Source of the DNA: Parageobacillus caldoxylosilyticus NBRC 107762
Lineage (GTDB): Bacteria > Bacillota > Bacilli > Bacillales > Anoxybacillaceae
Reading direction: 5' to 3'
Length of the DNA: 41,845 bases
Assembly (NCBI RefSeq): GCF_000632715.1
Contig: NZ_BAWO01000018.1
Coordinates: 1 to 41,845 of the forward strand
In this document: piece after piece, positions 1 through 6,796 of the stretch
How positions within the stretch are numbered: the stretch's first letter is position 1
Layout: every line of letters starts with the position of its first letter
Position numbers and translations under genes: made by a program
Notes under the pieces: generated by a model
Told to the model about the DNA's origin: nothing
What the model saw: the letters and a program-made list of their open reading frames with translations, nothing else
Databases searched by the model: none

Positions 1-7
1 GGACAGC

Positions 8-991
8 ATGATTCGATTTGCGACGATCGGCACGAACTGGATTACGGAGGCATTTATTGAAGCGGCTAGAGAAGTAGAAGATTTCGCCCTCGCTGCCGTA
101 TATTCGCGGACGGAGGAGAAAGCGCGGGAATTTGCGCAAAAAACAGGGGCAGCGCGCACGTTTACCGACCTAGAAGAACTGGCGAAAAGCAATGAAATCG
201 ACGCCGTCTATATCGCCAGCCCGAACTCCCTGCACGCCGAGCAGGCGGTTTTCCTCATGAACCACGGCAAACATGTGCTATGCGAAAAACCGCTCGCATC
301 AAACGAAAAAGAAGTGAAGGCGATGATCGGGGCGGCGCGGCGCAACGGCGTCGTGTTGATGGAAGCGATGAAAACGACGCTGCTCCCGAACTTTCAGGCG
401 ATCCGCCAGCACTTGCATAAACTTGGCAAAATCCGCCGCTATTTTGCAAGCTATTGCCAATATTCGTCGCGCTATGACGCGTATAAACAAGGCACCGTAT
501 TAAATGCGTTCAACCCTGCCTTTTCCAACGGCGCATTAATGGATATCGGCGTCTATTGCATTTACCCGATGGTCGTCTTGTTTGGAAAACCAAACCGCCT
601 GCAGGCCAGCAGCTTGAAACTCGAATCAGGCGTGGATGGCGAAGGGACGATTATCTTTACTTATGAGGATATGGATGCCGTCGTCATGTACTCGAAAATT
701 ACAAACTCCTATCTGCCTGCGGAAATTCAAGGGGAGGACGGAAGCATGCTCATCGACGCGATCCACACGCCGACGAAAGTAGAAATCCGCTACCGCGATG
801 GGCGCGTAGAAGACATTACCGTCCCGCAAGAGAAGCCCCCGATGTATTATGAAGCGAAAGAATTTATCGAGCTGATCCAAAACGGAAAACGCGAATCCGA
901 AGTCAATTCGCATGAGCATTCGCTGCTGACGATTGCCTTGATGGAAGAAGCCCGCAAACAAACGGGAATCGTGTTTCCTGCCGATCAATAA
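8..991 (+). CDS. Gfo/Idh/MocA family NAD(P)-dependent oxidoreductase
   Basis: Complete 327-aa frame. The N-terminal Rossmann domain (about residues 1-120) opens with MIRFATIGTNWIT, where the usual GxGxxG is relaxed to GTNWIT, and carries the family's signature CEKPLASN near residue 93. The C-terminal half is the alpha/beta substrate domain. Family members oxidise or reduce sugars, inositols or related polyols; the substrate cannot be read from sequence. Length is normal. Only seven bases precede the ATG, so the ribosome site cannot be judged. A hairpin terminator follows directly, so this is probably the last or only gene of its transcript. Confidence 0.9.
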   Translation: MIRFATIGTNWITEAFIEAAREVEDFALAAVYSRTEEKAREFAQKTGAARTFTDLEELAKSNEIDAVYIASPNSLHAEQAVFLMNHGKHVLCEKPLASNEKEVKAMIGAARRNGVVLMEAMKTTLLPNFQAIRQHLHKLGKIRRYFASYCQYSSRYDAYKQGTVLNAFNPAFSNGALMDIGVYCIYPMVVLFGKPNRLQASSLKLESGVDGEGTIIFTYEDMDAVVMYSKITNSYLPAEIQGEDGSMLIDAIHTPTKVEIRYRDGRVEDITVPQEKPPMYYEAKEFIELIQNGKRESEVNSHEHSLLTIALMEEARKQTGIVFPADQ

Positions 992-995
992 AAAC

Positions 996-1024
996 AGCTT
1001 CCTGCATGCTCGCAGGAAGCTTTC
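996..1024. terminator. Rho-independent terminator between convergent genes
   Basis: AGCTTCCTGC and GCAGGAAGCT form a perfect 10-bp stem with a six-base loop, followed by TTT on the plus strand and preceded by a run of A, so it could work for both the oxidoreductase and the small minus-strand gene. Confidence 0.75.
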
Positions 1025-1153
1025 TCATTTCTTCTGCCATTCTTTCTGCCAATTGGCACTCTTCTCGTCTGCCTGTTTAGCGACAAACATCATGCTCATG
1101 ACAACAAGCATGACAAGCGATCCGACAAACATTCCAGCGATAAACAAAACCAT
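1025..1153 (-). CDS. Small single-span membrane protein, 42 aa
   Basis: Reading the minus strand from ATG at 1153 gives a 42-residue peptide starting MVLFIAGMFVGSLVMLVVM and ending in a charged tail, QADEKSANWQKEWQKK. One hydrophobic segment covers about residues 2-24, followed by a basic/acidic cytoplasmic-type tail. A purine-rich GGGAGAGGG lies just upstream and the stop abuts a terminator stem. The architecture resembles the short DUF3789-type membrane peptides of Bacilli, but I cannot confirm the family. No function can be assigned. Confidence 0.6.
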   Translation of the reverse strand: MVLFIAGMFVGSLVMLVVMSMMFVAKQADEKSANWQKEWQKK

Positions 1154-1247
1154 TGGCGCCCTCTCCCTTTTCTCGCAAACTCGCTATTCCCATTCTTTCC
1201 TTTTCGGTCGAAAAACATACTTGGGAGAGCCAGCAATTTGTTTTCTA

Positions 1248-1703
1248 TTATGATACGTCGTATTTCACCGGATCATGCCTCTTTTTCGTCCAACGTGTAT
1301 AAAGAAAAACACCGATAACGGCCAACAGCGCGCCGCACGAGTCAATCGCCACATCTTTCGGCGTAGCGGTGCGCCCCGGCTCAAACGATTGATGCCATTC
1401 ATCCGTCATCGCATACAGCGTCGCAAACAGCCAGGCGCCGGCATACGCCGTCCGCTTTGGCGACAGCGCCCGCCAGACAAGCACCGCCAATATGCCATAC
1501 TCGGTTAAGTGCGCCAGCTTCCGAACGATAAAATTCAGCAAAGACGGTCCTTCTTCTTTGCCACCGCCAAACGGCAAGTACGACAGGATCATATCTAAAA
1601 TGAGTTTGGTATTCTCCCCGGTAAACAAAGAAAATTCGCTGAAGCAGTAAATGATCATGCACCAAACGATGACCGGGATCCAGCGTTGTATATTTGTCCT
1701 CAT
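1248..1703 (-). CDS. VanZ-like family membrane protein
   Basis: About 151 aa with four predicted membrane segments. It carries the VanZ motifs: RKLAHLTEYGIL near residue 63 and YAMTDEWHQSFEPGRTATPK near residue 98, followed by DVAIDSCGALL. VanZ family members are membrane proteins; the founding member gives low-level teicoplanin resistance, but most chromosomal copies have no known role. A GTG nine bases upstream (1712) is in frame, but AGGTG lies seven bases before the ATG at 1703, so I prefer the ATG. The next gene on the same strand, rbsK, is upstream, about 60 bp away. Confidence 0.85.
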   Translation of the reverse strand: MRTNIQRWIPVIVWCMIIYCFSEFSLFTGENTKLILDMILSYLPFGGGKEEGPSLLNFIVRKLAHLTEYGILAVLVWRALSPKRTAYAGAWLFATLYAMTDEWHQSFEPGRTATPKDVAIDSCGALLAVIGVFLYTRWTKKRHDPVKYDVS

Positions 1704-1761
1704 GTTTGTCACCTAACTTCTGTTTCTTATCTTTGCACACCTTTTCATTGTACACGAATAG

Positions 1762-2649
1762 TTACACTTTTTCCTGCAAAAAACGTTTCACCTCTTCCTC
1801 CGTCGGCATGCCGCCCTGCGCGCCAAGCTTTGTGACCGATAATGCCGCCGCCGCGTTGGCAAAACGACACGCATCTTCCAAGCTCATTCCTTTGCTTAAC
1901 GCTACCGCCAGTGCCCCGTTGAATGTATCGCCCGCCCCTGTCGTATCGACGACCGGAACACGGAAGCCCGGTATAAGCATTGATTTCCCATCTTTTTGAA
2001 TTGTCACCCCGCGCTCTCCTTCGGTGACGATCACTTTATCGGCAAATGCTGCAGCGTCGATATGTTCGAAAATGACGTTTCGCTCATGCGCATTTGGAGT
2101 AAGAAAATCCACTTTCTCCACTAACTCCCGTGGCAGCGGCTGTGCCGGCGCCGGGTTTAAAATGACGCGGACATGATGTTTTTTCGCAAGCGAAACCGCC
2201 CTTTCGACCACAGGCATTGGAATTTCCAGCTGAAGCACACATGCATCGCTGTTGGCAATAATCGACTCGCAGCGTTCAATATCTTCTGGAAGAAGCGAGT
2301 GGTTCGCTCCTGGAACGACAATAATGCGGTTATCCTGTTCGGAAATGGTAATGGACGCAATGCCCGTCCCATGATTAGGAACTTTTTTTATGTTATCGAT
2401 ATGCACCCCTTCCCGTTCTAAAGCGCGGACTAACTCGGTACCGAACGCATCCGCCCCGACCGCGCCAATCATATGCACCTCCGCGCCAAGACGTGCGGCC
2501 GCCACCGCTTGGTTGGCTCCTTTTCCTCCCGGGATAAGGTGGAATTCCTCGCCTAAAATCGTTTCGCCTTGCGCCGGAAAGCGAGAGGCGATGGTAACAA
2601 GGTCCATATTGATGCTGCCGATGACAGTAATGACTGCCTTTTTCGTCAT
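1762..2649 (-). CDS. rbsK: Ribokinase (PfkB family)
   Basis: Phosphorylates D-ribose to ribose 5-phosphate with ATP. The 295-aa chain has the N-terminal sugar-binding motif GSINMDLV, the PfkB signature GGKGANQAVAAARLG near residue 42, and the C-terminal DTTGAGDTFNGALA motif with the catalytic Asp near residue 250. The start MTKKAVITVIG is chosen because GGAGGG lies seven bases before it; an in-frame ATG 45 bases upstream has no comparable site. No rbsD, rbsABC or rbsR is next to it, so it is an orphan ribokinase here. Related PfkB sugar kinases cannot be fully excluded, but motif order and length fit RbsK. Confidence 0.9.
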   Translation of the reverse strand: MTKKAVITVIGSINMDLVTIASRFPAQGETILGEEFHLIPGGKGANQAVAAARLGAEVHMIGAVGADAFGTELVRALEREGVHIDNIKKVPNHGTGIASITISEQDNRIIVVPGANHSLLPEDIERCESIIANSDACVLQLEIPMPVVERAVSLAKKHHVRVILNPAPAQPLPRELVEKVDFLTPNAHERNVIFEHIDAAAFADKVIVTEGERGVTIQKDGKSMLIPGFRVPVVDTTGAGDTFNGALAVALSKGMSLEDACRFANAAAALSVTKLGAQGGMPTEEEVKRFLQEKV

Positions 2650-2826
2650 TGGCCATCCCTCCTCCGATCGATCAACTTTTTTTATTTGTTTCATACACCT
2701 AAAAATTTTCCTTGCAAGCAGTTGTTTTTTATATCTTTCTTCCTTTCTTTATGTAAAGATATTACCATAAAATGATATATTTTTCCTATGAGGAAAATAC
2801 CAAAATCATGTACGATGAAAAAGGAA

Positions 2827-2841
2827 AGATTTCCGAAAATG
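2827..2841. promoter_or_regulatory. CodY-like box upstream of the DUF3870-ykfC unit
   Basis: AGATTTCCGAAAATG matches 11 of 15 positions of the CodY consensus AATTTTCWGAAAATT and abuts the predicted -35. The core TTCCGAAAATG is identical to the box before brnQ. A weak match on its own; CodY control is an inference. Confidence 0.35.
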
Positions 2842-2870
2842 TTGATTATTTTCTAATTTTTTTGTAAAAT
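2842..2870 (+). promoter_or_regulatory. Predicted sigma-A promoter of the DUF3870-DUF819-ykfBC unit
   Basis: TTGATT (2842-2847) and TAAAAT (2865-2870) are separated by exactly 17 bases. Transcription would start near 2877, five bases before the leader hairpin. Confidence 0.65.
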
Positions 2871-2881
2871 GAACTCAAAGG

Positions 2882-2946
2882 CAAATACATATTACGAGCA
2901 ACATTTATGAGTCTATCATAAATGCCCCTCGTAATAGCTGTATTTG
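2882..2946 (+). promoter_or_regulatory. Long 5'-leader hairpin next to the ribosome site
   Basis: Three nested stems share one axis: CAAATAC/GTATTTG (2882-2888 with 2940-2946), TATTACGAG/CTCGTAATA (2890-2898 with 2928-2936) and CATTTATGA/TCATAAATG (2902-2910 with 2916-2924), closed by a five-base loop GTCTA. That is 25 base pairs with one 1x3 and one 3x3 interior loop. It begins about five bases after the predicted start of transcription and ends three bases before GGAGG (2950-2954). It has no T-run, so it is not a terminator. It may be a 5' mRNA stabiliser, a translation control element or a DNA operator. Confidence 0.75.
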
Positions 2947-2960
2947 GTTGGAGGATTAGC

Positions 2961-3308
2961 ATGTTTGAGAATAATACCGTATATATCATCGGGGACGCAA
3001 AAGCGCCTTCAAACAATCCGATTACCCAGCAATATAACGCGTTTTTCATCGGATTAGTGGTCAATAAAGAAAGCGGTATCATTGTTGATGCAGATTGTTC
3101 AGCGACGATTGAGCTGACGAAATCCTTTGTCAAAAGTTTATTGGTCGGCCGATCGATATTGGATATTGACACAGTAAAAAAAGAAATTCAAACCCGCTAT
3201 TTCGGCTCTTCACAAAAGGCGTTAATCGTCGCTTTTAAAAACGCCAGCTTAAAATATCAAAATATCGTTTCGTCAGCTGCTTCATCTGTACCCTCATCAC
3301 GCAGATGA
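2961..3308 (+). CDS. DUF3870 domain-containing protein
   Basis: A 115-aa soluble protein; the DUF3870 domain fills nearly the whole chain (MFENNTVYIIGDAKAP to about residue 100), ending in a Ser/Ala-rich tail. Start is set at ATG 2961 because GGAGG lies six bases before it; an in-frame ATG at 2922 falls inside the leader hairpin. The function of the family is unknown. It is the first gene of the unit with the DUF819 carrier and murein-peptide enzymes, though a terminator separates it from the next gene. It may be a small accessory or sensor protein for that pathway, which is inference from position only. Confidence 0.85.
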   Translation: MFENNTVYIIGDAKAPSNNPITQQYNAFFIGLVVNKESGIIVDADCSATIELTKSFVKSLLVGRSILDIDTVKKEIQTRYFGSSQKALIVAFKNASLKYQNIVSSAASSVPSSRR

Positions 3309-3355
3309 AACCCAGCGAATAGAGCGATTGTTTCTCTCTATTTGCTGGGTTTTTG
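3308..3355 (+). terminator. Terminator or attenuator between DUF3870 and DUF819 genes
   Basis: AACCCAGCGAATAGAG pairs with CTCTATTTGCTGGGTT over 16 bp (one G-U) and is followed by five T. No obvious promoter lies between it and the DUF819 gene at 3389, so downstream expression probably depends on read-through. Confidence 0.8.
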
Positions 3356-3388
3356 TATTTTCTATAAACCAAATAAGGGGGAGAAACA

Positions 3389-4552
3389 ATGATTCAAGAC
3401 GGCGTTGTTTACTTAAGTATTTTACTAGCTTACGTCGCACTTATTGCTTTTGCAGAGCAAAAGTCTAAATCCAAACTTTTTAAAGTCGTCCCCGGCATTA
3501 TTTTTATTTATGTCGGGGGAGCGCTGATGCAAACATTTGGCGTTTTCGGGAAAACGGATTCGATCGACAATACGTACAATACCGTTCGAAACGTACTGCT
3601 TCCTGCCATGCTCATTCTTATGCTTCTGCATTGCGATTTGCGAAAGATCATCAAAATGGGGCCAAGAATTCTTCTTACTTTTTTTGCGGCATCTTTCACG
3701 ATCATTATTGGATTTACCATTACGTATCTGCTATTCAAAGAACTCTACGCGAAAGATACATGGAAGGCCTTTGCTGCGCTCAGCTCCAGCTGGACAGGCG
3801 GGTCGGCCAACATGGTTATTCTGCAAAAAATTTTAGATGTTCCAGAAAACATTTTCGGCTACGCCTTAATGATGGATACGGTCAACTATTCTATTTGGGT
3901 CATGTTTATGTTTTGGCTTGTACCGTTTGCCGACAGATTCAACCGTTGGACAAAGGCAAAAATGGTAGATATACCTATTACAAACGATGAAGCAGCGGCA
4001 ACCAACGAAAATCATCAAGGAAAAATGGGATTTACCGAATTAATCGTCTTGCTTGGATTCAGCATTCTTTTATCGACGATTTGTACGGAAATCGGAAATG
4101 CTTTGCCTGAGGTGGGAGCCGTATTTAATGGAACCACATGGACGATTGTACTCGCAACCGTCATCGGTTTAGTATTGGCGATGACAAAAATAGCGAAAAT
4201 TCCCGGCTCCAACGATGTATCGAAAGTCATGCTTTATGTGGTCATCGCATTAATCGCGTCGCAAGCAGACTTTTCTCAATTGTTCCAAGCTCCCATTTAC
4301 ATCATCTCGGGGTTTCTTATTCTTTTGATTCACGCATTATTAATGCTAATGATCGCCAAAGTATGCAAACTTGATTTATTTACAATGGGGGTAACCTCCC
4401 TGGCAAATATCGGCGGAGTAGCTTCCACTCCCATTCTTGCGGGCGCATATCATCAGTCACTCATTCCTGTCGGCATATTGACAGCTTTACTAGGCAATCT
4501 CCTTGGAACCTATTACGGATTGCTCACCGCTCATATTTTATCATCACTGTAA
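3389..4552 (+). CDS. DUF819 family membrane carrier (YjcL-like)
   Basis: A 387-aa polytopic membrane protein with about ten hydrophobic segments and the conserved SSSWTGGSANMVILQ stretch near residue 132 and LANIGGVASTPILAG near the C-terminus, typical of DUF819. An acidic/polar cytoplasmic loop sits around residues 190-215. GGGGGAG lies just before the ATG. The family is thought to share a fold with sodium-coupled organic-anion transporters, but substrates are unproven. It is followed 18 bp later by dipeptide epimerase ykfB and then by the murein endopeptidase ykfC, so uptake of a murein-derived di- or tripeptide is a reasonable inference. Confidence 0.85.
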   Translation: MIQDGVVYLSILLAYVALIAFAEQKSKSKLFKVVPGIIFIYVGGALMQTFGVFGKTDSIDNTYNTVRNVLLPAMLILMLLHCDLRKIIKMGPRILLTFFAASFTIIIGFTITYLLFKELYAKDTWKAFAALSSSWTGGSANMVILQKILDVPENIFGYALMMDTVNYSIWVMFMFWLVPFADRFNRWTKAKMVDIPITNDEAAATNENHQGKMGFTELIVLLGFSILLSTICTEIGNALPEVGAVFNGTTWTIVLATVIGLVLAMTKIAKIPGSNDVSKVMLYVVIALIASQADFSQLFQAPIYIISGFLILLIHALLMLMIAKVCKLDLFTMGVTSLANIGGVASTPILAGAYHQSLIPVGILTALLGNLLGTYYGLLTAHILSSL

Positions 4553-4570
4553 CCGAAAGGATGTCTATTC

Positions 4571-5647
4571 ATGAAAATCAAAGACGCAGCCATCGCCACA
4601 CAATCAACTCCATTAATAAAACCGTTCAAAACGGCATTGCGGACGGCTACGCAAATGGAAAGCATCGTCGTAAAAATCACGCTGGATAACGGAATGGAAG
4701 GGTATGGGGCCGCCGTCCCGACCGAAGCTATCACAGGAGAAACGAAACAAGGAATCATCGGTATTTTAGAAAATGTACTCATCCCTAAAATCATCGGTAA
4801 AGAAATCGAAGAAATAGCAAAAAACGATAAAGATGTTCAAACCAGCTGCGTTGGAAATACGAGTGCAAAAGCGGCATTAGAAATGGCCATGTGCGATGCG
4901 CTTTGCAAACTGCTAAACATTCCGCTCTATCAATTATTCGGAGGAAAAACGAACCACCATGTTAACGATATGACCATTAGCGTAAATAGTGTTGAAGAAA
5001 TGGTCAATGACGCAAAAAAAGTCACAGAAAAAGGTTTTTCGATTTTAAAAATTAAAGTAGGAAAAGAAGCCGAAAAAGATATCGAACGAATCAAACGAAT
5101 TTATGAAGAAGTAGGTCCAAACGTTTCACTTCGCATCGACGCTAATCAAGGCTGGACAGCGAAAGAAGCGGTGAAAATCATTCAATCGCTGGAACAACTT
5201 CAACTTCCGATCGAATTTATTGAACAGCCTGTTCCTAAATACGACATAAAAGGTCTTCAGTTTATCCGTGAACGAGTCAACATACCGATTATGGCGGACG
5301 AAAGTATATTTTCTGCGCGAGATGCGCTAGAACTGATCCGTCATCACGCTGTCGATTTGATCAACATTAAGCTGATGAAAACGGGAGGATTACGGGAAGC
5401 TTACAAAATTGCTAGTTTGGCGGAAGCAGCTGGCATCGAATGCATGATCGGAAGCATGATGGAACCAACTCTTTCTGTATTGGCAGCAACCCATTTAGCC
5501 ATGGCTCATCCGAACATTACCAAAGTCGATTTGGATGCCCCTCTATGGATAGACGATGACAGCAGCCGTTCTTTCTTTCAAGGAAGCAAGATTCACGTTC
5601 CTGACTTACCGGGTATTGGTTATGTTCCTTATATATCCAATCATTGA
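4571..5647 (+). CDS. ykfB: L-Ala-D/L-Glu epimerase (dipeptide epimerase)
   Basis: Enolase-superfamily enzyme that converts L-Ala-D-Glu, released from peptidoglycan stem peptides, to L-Ala-L-Glu so ordinary peptidases can finish the job. The 358-aa chain has the acid/base lysines in LKIKVG (K160-x-K162) and NIKLMK (K267), and the Mg ligands D190 (IDAN), E218 (FIEQP) and D243 (MADES). It also has the DLD pair at D320/D322, which in the Bacillus subtilis enzyme binds the dipeptide amino group. That last motif separates it from muconate-lactonising enzymes. It sits between the DUF819 carrier and ykfC with short gaps, so co-transcription is likely. Confidence 0.93.
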   Translation: MKIKDAAIATQSTPLIKPFKTALRTATQMESIVVKITLDNGMEGYGAAVPTEAITGETKQGIIGILENVLIPKIIGKEIEEIAKNDKDVQTSCVGNTSAKAALEMAMCDALCKLLNIPLYQLFGGKTNHHVNDMTISVNSVEEMVNDAKKVTEKGFSILKIKVGKEAEKDIERIKRIYEEVGPNVSLRIDANQGWTAKEAVKIIQSLEQLQLPIEFIEQPVPKYDIKGLQFIRERVNIPIMADESIFSARDALELIRHHAVDLINIKLMKTGGLREAYKIASLAEAAGIECMIGSMMEPTLSVLAATHLAMAHPNITKVDLDAPLWIDDDSSRSFFQGSKIHVPDLPGIGYVPYISNH

Positions 5648-5668
5648 TCATAAGAAAGGAGATTAGCA

Positions 5669-6676
5669 ATGAAAAAATGGAAAAGGTACTTCACCGCCTT
5701 CCTTTGCTTCTGCATGGTTTTCGTCTTTCTTTCACCAGCAAGTGCCAAAACGAACAAGGAGGAAACGGCTTATATTGACGTTTCTGTCGCAACGCTTTGG
5801 ACAGAACCGAACATTGCAAGAGACATTGACAGTCCATCGCTATCCAACCCGGTCGATATGTGGAAGTGGACAAAAAGCATGACGTACGAAGAAAAACTAT
5901 GGTTAGTGGGGAATCTCGAAACACAAGCGTTATACGGCATGAAAGTCACGATACTAGAAAAACAAGGAGATTGGGCGAAAGTTGTCGTCCATGGTCAACC
6001 GACGCCGCGCCATCCGCTTGGATATCCAGGCTGGGTGCCAATTCGCCAACTGACCAAAGGAAACGCATTTGCAAAATTTCAATCGAAACCATTTGCCCAA
6101 GTCACTTCGCCAACTGCATGGCTTTACAAAGATCCAAAAGGGAACCATAAATTTATGGAAATCAGCTTTAACACTCGCCTTCCTGTGATTCAATCAACCA
6201 AAAACGCAGTCAAAGTGATGACGCCGAGTGATGGTGCCAAATGGCTGAAAAAAGAGGATGTCCAAATTTTCCGGACGGAAGCAGACATTCCGGCACCAAC
6301 TGGAGAAGACTTAGTAAATACCGCAAAACAGTTTTTAGGCTTGCCTTATTTATGGGCAGGAACATCCGGATTTGGGTTTGACTGCTCCGGGTTTACCCAT
6401 ACGATTTATAAAGCGCACGGCATTACCATTCCCCGCGATTCGTCCGTACAGGCCCAATTCGGTACACCTGTCCCGGAAAGCGAACTGCAGCCGGGGGATC
6501 TCCTGTTCTTTGCGTATAATAACGGAAAAGGGAAAATCCACCACGTCGGCATGTATATCGGCAACGGCAAAATGATCCACTCGCCAAACACCAGCACAAC
6601 CGTACGCATTGATGATTACCGAGCTCCTGGATATGGCGAAGAGTTCGCCGGCGCAAGAAGATATATCCACAAATAA
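5669..6676 (+). CDS. ykfC: Gamma-D-glutamyl-L-diamino acid endopeptidase YkfC (SH3b-NlpC/P60)
   Basis: Secreted cysteine peptidase that cuts the gamma-D-Glu/diamino-acid bond of murein peptides, releasing L-Ala-D-Glu for YkfB. The 335-aa chain has a signal peptide (MKKWKRYFTAFLCFCMVFVF, cleavage near SASA/K), bacterial SH3 domains over about 30-210, and a C-terminal NlpC/P60 domain. The catalytic triad is visible: C239 in FDCSGF, H292 in HHVGMY and H304 in MIHSPN, one residue off the positions I recall for the Bacillus cereus YkfC structure. Length matches. It is the last gene of the unit, 21 bp after ykfB, and a hairpin terminator follows. Confidence 0.93.
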   Translation: MKKWKRYFTAFLCFCMVFVFLSPASAKTNKEETAYIDVSVATLWTEPNIARDIDSPSLSNPVDMWKWTKSMTYEEKLWLVGNLETQALYGMKVTILEKQGDWAKVVVHGQPTPRHPLGYPGWVPIRQLTKGNAFAKFQSKPFAQVTSPTAWLYKDPKGNHKFMEISFNTRLPVIQSTKNAVKVMTPSDGAKWLKKEDVQIFRTEADIPAPTGEDLVNTAKQFLGLPYLWAGTSGFGFDCSGFTHTIYKAHGITIPRDSSVQAQFGTPVPESELQPGDLLFFAYNNGKGKIHHVGMYIGNGKMIHSPNTSTTVRIDDYRAPGYGEEFAGARRYIHK

Positions 6677-6686
6677 GAAAAAACCC

Positions 6687-6730
6687 GAAAAGGAGACATG
6701 AATGTTTCGACTCATGTCTCCTTTCTTTTT
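6687..6730. terminator. Bidirectional terminator between ykfC and the symporter gene
   Basis: AAAGGAGACATGA and TCATGTCTCCTTT form a 13-bp stem with a ten-base loop. T-rich sequence follows on the plus strand and an A-rich stretch precedes, so it can end both convergent transcripts. Confidence 0.85.
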
Positions 6731-6796
6731 CACTATCCCTATCGGCTTCCTACTGCCAATACCATGTCCAGTACGAACAACAGCATTTTCTTCTCG

